From Prorocentrum cordatum (taxonomy: Eukaryota; Sar; Dinophyceae; Prorocentrales; Prorocentraceae), in the NCBI GenBank assembly GCA_963575745.1, contig CAUYUJ010014763.1, positions 216,001 through 280,000 of the forward strand: a stretch of 64,000 nucleotides of DNA. Direction: 5' to 3'. Shown piece by piece: positions 50,520 to 61,743 of the stretch. The notes below the pieces were generated by a model, which worked only from the letters and a program-made list of their open reading frames with translations, was not told where the DNA came from and made no database searches. Made by a program: the position numbers and the translations under genes. How positions within the stretch are numbered: position 1 is the stretch's first letter; the number at the start of each line of letters is the position of its first letter.

Positions 50520-51948
50520 ATCCTGCGTCGCTTTGCCCTGAGAGCGCGAAAGGCAGCGAAACGTCTCCTGGACCCCTTTCCTGCAAGACCCCTTCATGCT
50601 CCAGGGGGTGATTCTGGACATGTCTTGCCGCCGAGCCCTCGAGGATCGAGGGATGGGGTTGATGGGGGTAAGGCCGCGCGGAAGAGGGGGGGAACAAGAC
50701 AACCGAACAAAAACACACAAGCGAGTTTGAGCCGAACGTTTCGGGCGCGCCCTCGACGGCGCGACGGCGGGTCGTCGACGCAGCGGGGCAGGCCCGCCCC
50801 AGATGCGGTTCTGAGCAGCACAGAAGCCGCTAGGAGGCCGACCCGCGCAGCAGCGGTCATCTTCCACGGGCCCGAAGACAGGCACGCCAGCCCTGTGGGC
50901 AGAGGTGGTCCAAGGCGCTTCCTCTTCCCACCCCCGTCCTCCTCGTCGGGGAAGAGCTCGCCCCTCCCCTTACCCCCTCCCCTGGGCCTGGACGGGGGGA
51001 AGCGCGGGGCGGTAGAGCGCCCAAAGTGGCCCAAGATGGCTCCGAGATGGCCCGGGAGAGCCCTAAATGACCCCCAAGACTTCACGATTGAATGCATATT
51101 CGCAGGGCGGGCCCCAAACGAGGCTAAATGCACGCGTCATCCAAAGTCACGCGAAGGGCTGAAATCCGTGGTGTTTCTACCGCCCCAGAGCTCCTGCTGC
51201 GATCAAGCGGGGGGGCATTCGTTAGTTGTCCCCGCCCCCGACCGAGAAAGATAGCGATGGCGAGCGGATTCAAGATGGCCCAAGAGAGCCCCAAGGGGAG
51301 CCCGATGGGGGAGACAAAATGGCCGCACGGGCGCCACAAATGCGCCTGCGTGGGGACCCGGGAGACCATTCACACTCGGGCCCCGAAGAGTGCCCCAGGA
51401 TAGCGCAAAGAGAGCCTCAGAGGCACCAGAAATGGCCCCCTGAGGGCTCCCAGATGGTTCCAAGGGGCCTCGAAGAGTCCCCGACACCGAAAAGCCAGCG
51501 AAACAATTCATGGATTGTTCCTCTCGTCGCCGCGTGAACCGTCGTCGCGGCCGTCGCCATCGTCGCAGCCGCCGTCATCGTCGAACCAAAGGGCCCCTGC
51601 CCGTCAACGACAAAATACCAGTTCAAACCCTCTGACGTCATCGAACTAGGCGACTGGCCCCCATCTCTGCGCCAGGCTGTGTCGCAACCCCTCACATGCC
51701 AAAGGAAATCGCCAAGAGACCGCCCCTGGAAAGGGCTGGCGGAGCAAGAATGCGCGTCAATGCGTAAATTGCTGGTGACAATTTCCACATTCGCGGCGCG
51801 TCTGGGGTCAGATTCTGGGACAAAAAGAGAACTCCCGGATTCTGTTACAACGGGGCGCGGGTCCGGGGCCAGATGTCGGCCGGATCTTCCACGGGGCGCG
51901 CTTCCCTGTGAAAACATCAAAAGTTTTGCGAGCCGGCATTTGGATTAA
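50520..51948. other. No identified gene; echoes of the 48-kb repeats
   Basis: GATGGCCC(A)AGA-type words like those of the 48300-49600 array occur at 51020-51085 and 51270-51500. Otherwise unique GC-rich sequence with no credible protein frame. Confidence 0.45.
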
Positions 51949-52100
51949 GTCGGGCCTGTCCCCCTACAGGGGAATTTTGGGCGAAACATTAAAAATAACT
52001 CAAACAATACCCCCGAATAGTCAAAACATACGAGGAAATAGTCCCCAGACTATTTTTTGACCAATTTTGAATTGTCCTCCTGTAGAGAGACAGGCCCGAC
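51949..52100. mobile_element. MITE-like element, copy 2, TTAA on both sides
   Basis: A 152-bp element with inverted ends beginning GTCGGGCCTGTC at 51949 and ending with the complement at 52100. TTAA immediately flanks both ends (51945-51948 and 52101-52104). The interior matches copy 1 in order, with CCCCAGAC, TTTTGAC and TCCTCCTGTAGAG words. TTAA target duplication is the hallmark of piggyBac-type transposition; family assignment is inference. No ORF. Confidence 0.88.
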
Positions 52101-52104
52101 TTAA

Positions 52105-54124
52105 CGGTTGGACCGGATTTCGACTGGACTTTTTGGTCGCGAGGGGTCGGGGGCGCCGCCGGGAAGGGGGAGCGGGGGGCTGGGGAGAGGCGGAATGAGG
52201 GGGGGCGAAGGCGCGGGCGGGCCCGCGAAGCCCCAGGGTGCCGAGGCTTTGCTTGGACGGGCGCCTCGGAGCCCAGCGCGGCCCAGGGAGGCACGCGGAG
52301 GCGCCAGGATGAGAACAAGAAAGAGCGCCACAAACATACAGTCAAGACGCTGAAATAAGGAACAGTTTGGGTTCGGAAGGGGCTCGATGTTCCTTAGGTT
52401 CCTCCAGTGCTGTTCCTCTTGCCCTCCTGGGGCACGGAGGCGCTCACAGGGCCAAGAAGGGGCTTCGTTCCTCATGTAGCGTTCCTTCTTTCAGCGGCCC
52501 GACTGTAAACTTGCGGCTCTCCGCGCGGATTCCCTGGGTGCGCGCTGGACCCCCCTCCCTGGCGCGCGGAGCGCGCCAGGGGCGGTGCCGAAGGCGCCGC
52601 CGGGGGGTCCAGCGCGGATCCAAGAAATCTGCGCGGAGCGCCAACATTTATGTTTATGGCGTTTTCTTCTTTCAAGGATGCCCCGGGAGGGGGGCTGAGG
52701 AGAAGCGGAAACAAGCAGCACGTTTGTCCATATTGCTTTTGCAAGGAACCGCGGCGCCATCAGGGCGGCAAGGACGCGATCAACTGCGAGCCAGAATCTT
52801 TCCGGAAATGATCCCACAGCATGAACCTCGGGCAATAGTTCGGGAGCTCGTTGCGGGCCAGCAGAAGGACTCAAGCCTCAATCTCCCGCTCTGTATCTCT
52901 CTGCGCACAGCGCGTTAATGTGGAGTCTACGCGCGGCCATGCACCCAAACCCGTTGCTTCAAACCCGATGCCCCCTGCAACGACACCCAGCTTGGTCAAA
53001 CCGGACCGTAACGAGGCCCCTAAGGACATCCGAGGCTCCAAAGGCGCCCTGAGATGGCTCGCAGAACGCGCCAAAATTGAGCACGTTACCTGGGAACGAC
53101 CTCAGAGGGACCCGCGAGGGTGATGGAGGGCCGGAAGAGGGCCCAATAGCTCGGCGTCGAGCAAAGGGGGTCCGACGTCGACCCCCAACGTCAAAATCTC
53201 ACGACCCCTGGCAACTCCCTGCGAAAATCCTTAGATGGCCCCGAGAAAAATCAAAGACCCTCCCGACATTCCGCCCATTTGATGTTCCCGGCTCGTTCTC
53301 CTGTAACGCGGCGAAACCTCGGGCCCAGCAAACTCCGATCAAACGTTCCATAAAACAAACGCACAGCTGGGATCGCGCAGCCCTCGGGAATTTTCTATTA
53401 TGTGGCCCGCAGGGGCGACGATTCAAAAACTCGCGGGGAACGCGAGCGCGTTGGAAGATGTTTGATATTCCGGAAAAAGGCGTCTCCGGGAGGCACCGAA
53501 GCATAATGGAACCTTTCTGGAGGTATGCTTGAAGCCCTACAGGCGCGCTAGACGCCGCGTCGGCCCCACTCGGGCCATCGCGCCCCAACGCGGATACACC
53601 TTGGGGGGCTCGTGCCATCCTGGAACCACTGCGGGCGAAAAGTGACCCTATTGCACCTCTGATCCCGCCCGCGTCAGGACCCGATGGAGGGCCTCCCCTG
53701 AAGGGCGGGCGGGCCCCCTCGCCCGCACTGGGCCTTGAAGTGGGCGCGCCCCTTGCTCCAAGCCGGCCCGAAGTAGAAGCAAGTGTGTACGGCGGGGCCA
53801 GAGAAGGCAAGGCCGCCTAAGACAAGGCGAGACAAGACATGGCATGGCCAACACACGATCCAGCCAGACGCGCCCAGGCAGACTCCAGACCGCCAGACGC
53901 CCCGATGATATCACATGGATCCTCTCTGCAGAAGAATCGTTGCCAGATGCGCTGGCGAGAGCGCCCGAAAATGCCAGCGACAACTCGCCCACAAAGCAAA
54001 CAATCATGACCGTTTTTGTTGACCGACTTGCGCACCGAATGTTCGACAGATTTTTTGACCGTTCTTCCTTGGAAAGCTGAAACAAGAATCCTGGTGGAAT
54101 CCTGACTCCTTCAACAGGGTATGT
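52105..54124. other. No identified gene; contains a compound hairpin
   Basis: Open frames on both strands but none convincing. The nested inverted repeat at 52542-52615 is described separately. Confidence 0.4.
52542..52615. repeat. Nested inverted repeats
   Basis: Outer arms GCGCTGGACCCCCC and GGGGGGTCCAGCGC enclose a perfect inner hairpin with arms CCCTGGCGCGC and GCGCGCCAGGG around GGA, and a second small palindrome (GGCGGTGCCGAAGGCGCCGCC). Together they could form a branched, tRNA-sized structure, but no tRNA boxes are present. Confidence 0.85.
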
Positions 54125-54300
54125 GGTCGGAATAGATGGGGTCGGAGGATCGCGCCGCATCGCCGATACATCGGCGATGCATCGTCGACGTCGCCGATGC
54201 ATCGGCGACGTCCACGTGAAGCAAATCGGGCTGAGCATCGAACCGCATCCACGATGCATCGGCGATGCGGCGCGATCCGCCGACCCCATCTACTCCGACC
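54125..54300. mobile_element. 176-bp element with 49-bp near-perfect inverted ends
   Basis: Arms 54125-54173 and 54252-54300 match at 46 of 49 positions. They start GGTCGGAATAGATGGGGTCG. The centre carries a perfect 26-bp palindrome at 54187-54212 (arm GACGTCGCCGATG). Rich in GATGCATCGGCGATG words. Non-coding; a MITE or fold-back element is the best description. No clear target-site duplication. Confidence 0.85.
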
Positions 54301-55660
54301 CCATCCAGGAGGCCTAGATTCAACACGGCCCCGAGACGTGTTTTGATGAGCGGGCACGCGGTCCGATGAGACATTGGCGGCAGGTTGGCTGCGGCCTCGT
54401 CCGTCTGCAGCAGGCAGTATACGTCGGGGTCACGGCGCGACGACGTCAGCGGCGGCTCCTAACACCGACTGGACCGTTCAACCTTCTGCGGTCGCGGCCT
54501 TCCAATGGCGCCGACAGTTTGATGTCGGCCCAGTTTTGGGGTAACCGGCGGCGTTCTTCCTCGAGCGCCCGCGTTGGGATCGCTGCCGCGTCAACGCAGC
54601 GCGAGCCTGCCCTGACATCACCAGCATTATGGCTGAAGTCGGTGTGTTCCCCCTGCATCCCGAGGATGGTGGAGCTCAGCTGGCAGTTCCACGCGCGTCT
54701 GTGCGGTGTGCCGCGGAGGGAGATGGGCCCTGGACTTCGGGACGTGCCCCACGACCGTTCTCATATTATGGATCGGTTTTGACCGTCACTGGGTCCGGGA
54801 AAGGCCCTGGGAGGCCGTACAGGGTGAAAGACCTCAGGACCCCCATTCTCTGTGGAACCAAAAGGGATCTGGAAAATGGTCCTTTAAATTTTAAAGGGCG
54901 GTCTAGCCACATCGCTAAACGGCGCTCAGCCACTTGCAGCTCTGTGATCGAACCGCAGTGTCACAATCCTCACAGAGACGCCAACCGTGGGTCGCAGGCC
55001 ACTGCGAGATTGGTCAGGCTCGCACCTTCACTGTGCGAATGCTCTGCGCATACATTACGCACAGCCCTGGCTTCCCTGGCTAACGCCTGCGAGCCTGCTT
55101 AGCAAACACACGATGGCAACTGAAAGGGCCACTGTCCGGCAGGCATCAGCCGAGTCGGACCACCGGGGGGGGAGCAAAAAGAACTCGAATCCGCTCTCTG
55201 GCGCCTCCCAGCACCGCAGCCGCCCGACGGCGGCGCCGAGACTGGCTGCTGCTGCAACAGATTTCGCCCCCACCTGAAAAACCCGACGTCACGAAAAGAG
55301 TCGCAGCCGCGAAAAAAATCACGAGAGGAGCCCCAGACTTCATTTCTGTCGGCGGGCGTTTTACTATTCGGCGTTTCGACATTGGGCGGGAGGGGGGGGA
55401 GGGGGGAGATGTCTGGCTCTGGACCTCTGCTTAGTGCGACTGTGTGCAGCAGTGCGTCCTATGGGGGAGACTCCACCTGCCCGAAACAGGCGCCAAAAAC
55501 AGCCAAGATCTACTCCATGGGGGGGGTGCGAGGGCCCGCGACGATCGGCAAAACGATGAATGAGACAACGATCACACTTCTGTTGCTGCGTGTTTCAAGG
55601 CGGACCAATCTGTGACGGGCCCGAGGCCCGAAAAACCTGAGGAAAATGCCCGGTCGAACA
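54301..55660. other. No identified gene
   Basis: GC-rich unique sequence. A weak echo of repeat R lies at 54770-54845. Short frames of up to about 157 codons are not protein-like. Confidence 0.4.
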
Positions 55661-55935
55661 AAAGGTTGCGACGTCAGGATCTCTGGGCCTCCCCTCTACC
55701 GCTCCCCTCCCCAAGGGCTCCTAAGTTCGCGCTTCGCGCTCCGCGAAGCGCGAAGCGCGAATAACTTCGCGCTCTCGCGCCGCCCCCCCAAAGGGACAAA
55801 AGGAGGACGAGGAGGAGGGGGAGGAGAAACGAGGACCGCGAAGCGCGAAGCGCGAATAACTTCGCGCCCTCGGGGGAGCCCTTGAAAAGGTTGCGACGCC
55901 AGGATCTCTGGGCCTCCCCTCTACCGCTCCCCTCC
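55661..55935. repeat. 51-bp direct repeat pair enclosing a hairpin
   Basis: AAAAGGTTGCGACGTCAGGA and the following 31 bases (55661-55711) recur at 55885-55935 with one mismatch. Between them a perfect hairpin (55726-55754, arms TTCGCGCTTCGCG) is followed by CGAAGCGCGAATAACTTCGC, which itself recurs at about 55845-55864. This looks like a nested duplication. Confidence 0.85.
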
Positions 55936-57180
55936 CAGGTCGTCCGGCCCGGGCCACGGGGGGCGGACGGACCCGCCTTGAAAAGAACACCCCGAAGCCT
56001 GCGGGTGGAGGCCCACAAAAACCACGCCTCCTCGGTGAACCGAACAAGGTGCGGTTCGCCCATCGACCTGGCAGGGGCCCTAGAAGTTGCCCTGGAGAAG
56101 TCATGCAACTTTCATCATCGGTTTGTTTGTTTTCGTCGCCTTCGGTTTTCGTCGTTGCTGGCCTCTCGGGGCCGCTGTCGACCCCCACCAAAGCCAGAAA
56201 CGGATCGGGGATGAGAAACCATACCCCCCAGGAGGTCCCCCGGACGATTCTTCGACACGACCTCCAAAAGGTTGCACAACCGTTCCAGGGGGGCTCTCAG
56301 CTTCGCGATCCTTGCGCAGCGCGGCCCCTGGAGCTCTGGAGCTCTGCACCAGTTCCCAGGGCCAGTTTTCCCTCCCGTGCTGTTTTGTTGACGGTCCTGG
56401 GGCCCGGCAAGGGCCCCCGGAGGCCGAAACCGTCCAAAACCCTGCTGCCGTGACTTGTTCCACGACGCGGCGCCCTGAGATCCGACGACGGACAGAAACA
56501 CACCATTGCAGAAAATCACGGCTGGAGCCCTATGGGCCCCATCCTTCTGCGTCGTGCTTCCCTTCGGACCGACCTGCGAGGGCCCCCGTCCCCCAAGCCG
56601 GGCGACAGCGCCGGTCACAAAAAAAACAGGGCATCGCCAGGACCCGGCGGGGGTCCCAGACCTCCGACGTCATGTATCTTTCGCGACGTCCACCCCCAGA
56701 TGTCTCGACTGAAGGGGCCCTGGGACACAGAAATAAATACACACAAATAACAGGATTCCTTATATTTTACCATATTTTCTTGGTTTTTTGTCTTCTCCCC
56801 ACTTCCCATATGTTCCTATATTTTCTTGGGAATCGACGATCAATTGTGTCTGTGTGATTCTTTCCCTCCTGATCGACCCGTTCCCCGGGACCGGTTTTTC
56901 GTCCTGAGTCTCTCTTGGGCGGTTCCGAGGGCCGGTGAGGGCCCCCAAAGGCCGAGAACAGCCAAAAGCCTCTCCGTCGTGATTTTTCCACCGCCCGAGG
57001 GGGTCTGGGATCGGCCTCCGAAGCCAAGCCGCATCACGCGGCTGGGCGCCGCGGCAGCCCCCACGCGCTGCGGGGCCCCTCGGTCGGGCGCCCCGGGCGC
57101 GCGCAGCCCGCTGGGAGGCCCCCCAAGATGCCACGGCCGGGCGCGCCGCGCACCTGGGAGGAAGAGAACTACGCACACGT
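55936..57180. other. No identified gene; contains repeat R copy 2
   Basis: Copy 2 of repeat R is at about 56870-57015 (GGACCGGTTTTTCGTCCTGA at 56888-56907). A weaker echo is at 56350-56440. An AT-richer patch lies at 56735-56860. Nothing reads as protein. Confidence 0.5.
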
Positions 57181-57181
57181 C

Positions 57182-57316
57182 CACACGTGCACACACGTGC
57201 ACACACACACATAAACACATACACACATACACACACGCTACACACATACACAAGCACATACACATGCACATACACACATACATACATACACACACACTCA
57301 CCTACACCCATACATG

Positions 57317-57380
<64 letters not shown>

Positions 57381-57475
57381 CATACATACATGCATGCATG
57401 CATGCATGCATGCATGCATACATACATACATACATGCATGCATGCATGCATGCATACATGCATACATATCTGCGC
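57182..57475. repeat. (CA)n, (ATAC)n and (CATG)n microsatellites
   Basis: Successive tracts: CACACATA/ACACAC to about 57300, TACATA at 57313-57390, CATG at 57388-57420 and 57432-57465. Confidence 0.95.
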
Positions 57476-57837
57476 AACCCAAACGATGTTCTACTGTTCT
57501 GTTTTGTGATGGTCCTGAACAGGTTTAGTTTTTCTGTTTTGTTTTGTTTTCGTTCTGGTGTTTAGAACATTTCAGAACAACGGTTAGGCCAGAACAGAAC
57601 ATACCCAACGCATTGCCCTGGGAATGAAGCAAAAACATAACAACGATATATTTCTCCTGCGCAACAAACCGCATACAAAACGCAACGCTAGCCCGGCAAG
57701 AACAAAACGCGGAACAAACCGAATGCCATTCTAAAACCCAAATGGTTCTCTCGTTGGATCACGAAAGCGAAACAAAACAAAAACGCACCATGGACAACAG
57801 AAGAAACGACAACGGAACGGAAAGATAACAACACGGA
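57476..57837. other. AT-richer spacer
   Basis: Contains repeated GTTCTG/GAACAG and GTTTTGTTTTG words at 57488-57600 and AACAAAAC words to the right. No gene. Confidence 0.5.
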
Positions 57838-59752
57838 CGGGTAAAACGAAACGGAGGGGGTAAAACGAAACGGAGTGGGGGTTAACGAAACGGAGGGAAG
57901 GTAGAACGAAACGGAGGGGGGGGGGGAAACGAAACGGAGGAAGGGTAAAACGAAACGGAGAGGGGGTAAAACAAAACGGATGGGGGTAACACGAAACGCA
58001 GAGAGGGTAAAACGAAACGGAGGGGGGTAAAACGAAACGGAGGGGGGTAACACGAAACGAAGGGCGGGTAAAACGAAACGGAGGGGGGTAAAACGAAACG
58101 GAGGGGGGGCAAAACGAAACGGAGGGAGGGTAAAACGAAACGGAGGGGGGGTTCAAGCGAAACGGAGGGGGTACAACGAAACGGAGGGATGGTAGAACGA
58201 AACGAAGGGGGACAACACGAAACGGAGGAGGGTAAAAGGGGTTAACACGAAACGGAGGGAGGCCAAACGAAAACGGAGAGGGGGTAAACGAAACGGAGGG
58301 GCAACAAAACGAAAACGGAGGGACGGTTGTAAAACGAAACGGAGGGGGCAACACGAAAACGGGGGGGGCAAACGCCCCCCCCAAAACGGAGGGAAGGTAA
58401 AACGAAAAAGAGGGGGATAAAACGATACGGAGGGAGGCAAAACGAAGCGGAGGGAAGGTAAAACAAAACGGAGGGGGGGTAAAACGAAACGGACGGGGGG
58501 TAAAACGAAACGGAGGGAGGGCAAAACGAAACGGAGGGGGGTAAAACGAAACGGAGGGGGGTAAAACGAAACGGAGGGAGGGTAGAACGAAACGGAGGGG
58601 GGTTATTTTAATTTAAAACCGAAAATTTTTGGAGGGGGGGAGGTTAAAACGAAACGAAACGGAGGGGGGTAAAACGAAACGGAGGGGGGTAAAACGAAAC
58701 GGGGGGAGGGTACAACAAAACGGACAGGGGTAAAACGAAACGGAGGGGGGTAAAACGAAACGGAAAGGGGGTAAAACGAAACGGATGGGGTAGAACGAAA
58801 CGGAGGGAATGCAAAAAGAAACAGAGGGGGGAAAAACAAAACGGGAGGGGGGTAAAACGAAACGGACAGATGGTGAAACGAAACGGAGGGGGGTTAAACG
58901 AAACGGAGGGGGGTAACACGAAACGGAGGGAGGGTAAAACGAAACGGAAGGGGGGTAAACGCAAAAGAAGGCGAGTAACACGAACGAGAGAGAGAGGGCA
59001 AAAAGAAAGGATGGAGGGCAACACGAAACGGAAGGGGTAAAACGTGAAACCGGAGGGGGGTTAAACGAGACGGACGGGGTAAAACGGAACTGAGAGGGGT
59101 TAAAACGAAACGAAAAAGGTAAAAACGAAACGGAGGGGGGCAAAACGAAACTTAGGGAGGGCAAAACGAAACGGAGAGAGGGTAAAACGAAACGGAAGGG
59201 GGTAAGACGAAACGGAGGGAGGGTGAAACGAAACAGAGGGGGGTAAAACGAAACGGAGGGGGTAAAACGAAACGGAGGGAGGGTAAAACGAAACGCAGGG
59301 AGGGTAGACCGAAACGGAGGGGGGTAAGACGAAACGGAGGGAGGGTAGAACGAACCGGAGGGGGGTCAAACGAAACGGAGGGGGGGGGAGTAAAACGAAA
59401 CGGAGGGAGGCAAAACGAAACGGAGGGGGTAAAACGAAACGGAGGGAAAGTAAAACGAAACGGATGGGGGCAAAACGAAACGGAAGGGGGCAAAACGAAA
59501 CGGAGGGAGGGTAAAACGAGACGGAGGGGGTAAAACGAAACGGAGGGAGGGTAAAACGAAACGGATGCAGGGTAAAACGAAACGGAGGGGGGGAAAACGA
59601 AACGGAAGGGGGTAGAACGAAACGGAGGGAGGGTAAAACGAAACGGAGGGGGGTAAAACGAAACGGAATGGGGGCAAAACGAAACGGAGGGATGGCAAAA
59701 CGAAACGGAGAGGGGTAAAACGAAACGGAGGGGGGCAAAACGAAACGGAGCG
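57838..59752 (+). repeat. 20-21-bp minisatellite, forward polarity
   Basis: About ninety units of the GGGGGTAAAACGAAACGGAG type, with variable G-run length. All minus-strand proteins of FRFTP/VSFYPP type are repeat artefacts. Interrupted only briefly near 58365-58385 and 58605-58640. Confidence 0.97.
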
Positions 59753-59757
59753 GACCT

Positions 59758-60243
59758 TCCCTCCGTCCCGTTTTACCCTCCCGACGTTCCGTTCTACCCC
59801 CCCGACGTTCCGTTTTATCCTCCCTCCGTCCCGCTGTACCCTCCCCACGTCCCGTTTTACCCTCCCGACGTTCCGTTTTACGCTCCCTCCGTCCCGTTTT
59901 CTCCCCACGTCCCTCTTTACCCTCCCGACGTTCCGTTTTACCCTCCCCCCGTCGCGTTTTACCCTCCCCACGTCCCGTTTTACCCTCCCGACGTTCCGTT
60001 TTACCCTCCCCCCGTCGCGTTTTACCCTCCCCACTTCCCGTTTTACCCTCCCGACGTTCCGTTTTACCCTCCCCCCGTCGCGTTTTACCCTCCCCACGTC
60101 CCGTTTTACCCTCCCGACGTTCCGTTTTATCTTCCCTCCGTCCCGTTGTACCCTCCCCACGTCCCGTTTTACCCTCCCGACGTTCCGTTGTATCATCCCT
60201 CCGTCACGTTTTGCCATCCCTACGTCCCGCTTTACCCTCCCCA
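59758..60243 (-). repeat. Same minisatellite, reversed, in 63-bp trimers
   Basis: The unit now reads CGTTTTACCCTCCCGACGTT, the reverse complement of the flanking array's unit with changes. Three 21-bp variants (ending GACGTTC, CCCGTCG and CACGTCC) alternate to give a 63-bp higher-order period at about 59926, 59989, 60052 and 60115. Confidence 0.92.
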
Positions 60244-61100
60244 GAGGTCCTTGACGTCCTAACATAGCAAGAAGTCAATGTTCTCCGGCCTAGCACATAA
60301 CAATGCAAGTGCTCCGGCCGAGTGATGATGATGATGATGACGATGATGCGTGTATATGTTACTACCAACATGTGTTTCTACGTGCATTAACTAATCGTAC
60401 GTGTATATAAACATACATGTACGTATGCGCATGTATATACATATGTATATACGCGTATGTATGTATATATTTACATATATATGTATATATATGATTATAT
60501 GTGTGCGTGTTTCCATACATGTGTACACACATACTACTGGTTGCTGGGTGTTGTTGGTCGATTATGATTGCTGGTTGTTGTTGGGTGCGTGGCTTGTTAT
60601 TGTGGTAAATGCGGTTCTCGTTGTTGTGGCTGTGGCTGGTGGTGCAGGTTGTTGGTTGTTGTGGTTGTCGTTGGCTGCTCGCGGGCGTTGGTGGTTGTGG
60701 CGGTTGTCGTTTGCGCTGGTTGGGTGCTGGTGGGTGTGGCGGTTGTCGGTTGCGCTGGTTGGTCGGTCTCGCCGCCGCGCCGTCGCCGCAGTCGTCGCCG
60801 CTGCGCCGTCGCCGCAGTCGTCGCTGATGTTGCTGCTGCTGGTGCTGCTCCCCTCCTCGTCCTCCTCCACCTCGTCGTCGTCGTCGTCGTCGGCATCCTC
60901 CTCCTCATCCTCCTTCTCCTCCCCTTTTTTGCCCAAGCTTGGTTTGTGGAAAACCAATATGAACAATTCGCGTGCGCTTCCTGCGGCACAACCACGAAAA
61001 CGTATTATGTACCATCACGGATGGCCTTCACCCCTCCCGTTTCCTCCTCGCCCTCCTCCTCCTCCTTCGCCCCCCTCGGCTGCGCCCGGGGTGCCAGATA
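60244..61100. other. Simple-sequence spacer
   Basis: Contains (GAT)n at 60325-60350, TATATACATATG-rich DNA at 60400-60500, a TTG/TGG/GTT-rich stretch at 60540-60770, and (TCC)/(GTC) tracts at 60850-60930 and 61040-61070. No gene. Confidence 0.7.
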
Positions 61101-61560
61101 ACCGCCCCCGAATAAAACCAGCACGACGTCCTTAAGAGAACCCAGCTCCGCCGACCGCCAATGGAACCACTCTGCGGCAGCATGCGTGTTCAGGTGTGCA
61201 CGCCCCGAATAGAACCAGCACGACGTCTTGATGACAACGAATTCCCCCGACATCAATTGGAACCCCGAATAAACAACAAAACGATATTCTGCGGAAGATA
61301 CCCCCCGATGGGCTATATGTCTCTCCTCGTTCCCCCGACCCCCCCGCCTTCATACTCCCCAGCCCCTGCCCCTCCTCGAGGATGTCTCAAGCGAAACGGC
61401 CCGGACCACCTCTCGCGCGGCGTCCCGGTGCGCAACTTTTCGAGGACGTCTCAGGCGAAACGGCCAACCCCGGCCAACTCAGATACGAGAGTTGTGAGGA
61501 TGTCTCAAGCGAAACGGCCACAACCATAAAATGTTCGTGAGGATGTCTCTGCTCCGCGTT
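61101..61560. repeat. Two short tandem repeat clusters
   Basis: First, CCCGAATAAAACCAGCACGA type units at about 61107, 61206 and a partial one at 61264 (about 100-bp spacing). Second, GAGGATGTCTCAAGCGAAAC then GGCC at about 61378, 61440, 61496 and a partial copy at 61541 (about 57-bp spacing). Confidence 0.85.
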
Positions 61561-61743
61561 CCCTCGGCCGGAGTTAGTTTCTATCACAACAGCACTCCGT
61601 TCAGCAAGCTGTCTGGGGAAAAACCACCACGGTATTTCAAGGCAAATTTTCGCCCCAAAAACGTGCCTTGAAATGCCGGCCATTTTTGGCCGATCCAGAC
61701 ACCTCGCACTCTCAAGACGCCCCTCTCTCAAGACATCGCTCTC

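Noticed and set aside
57838-60243. Long ORFs of FRFTP/VSFYPPS and VKRDVGRVKRD type
   Set aside because: They are translations of a 21-bp minisatellite whose unit length keeps a frame open; no non-repeat protein sequence.
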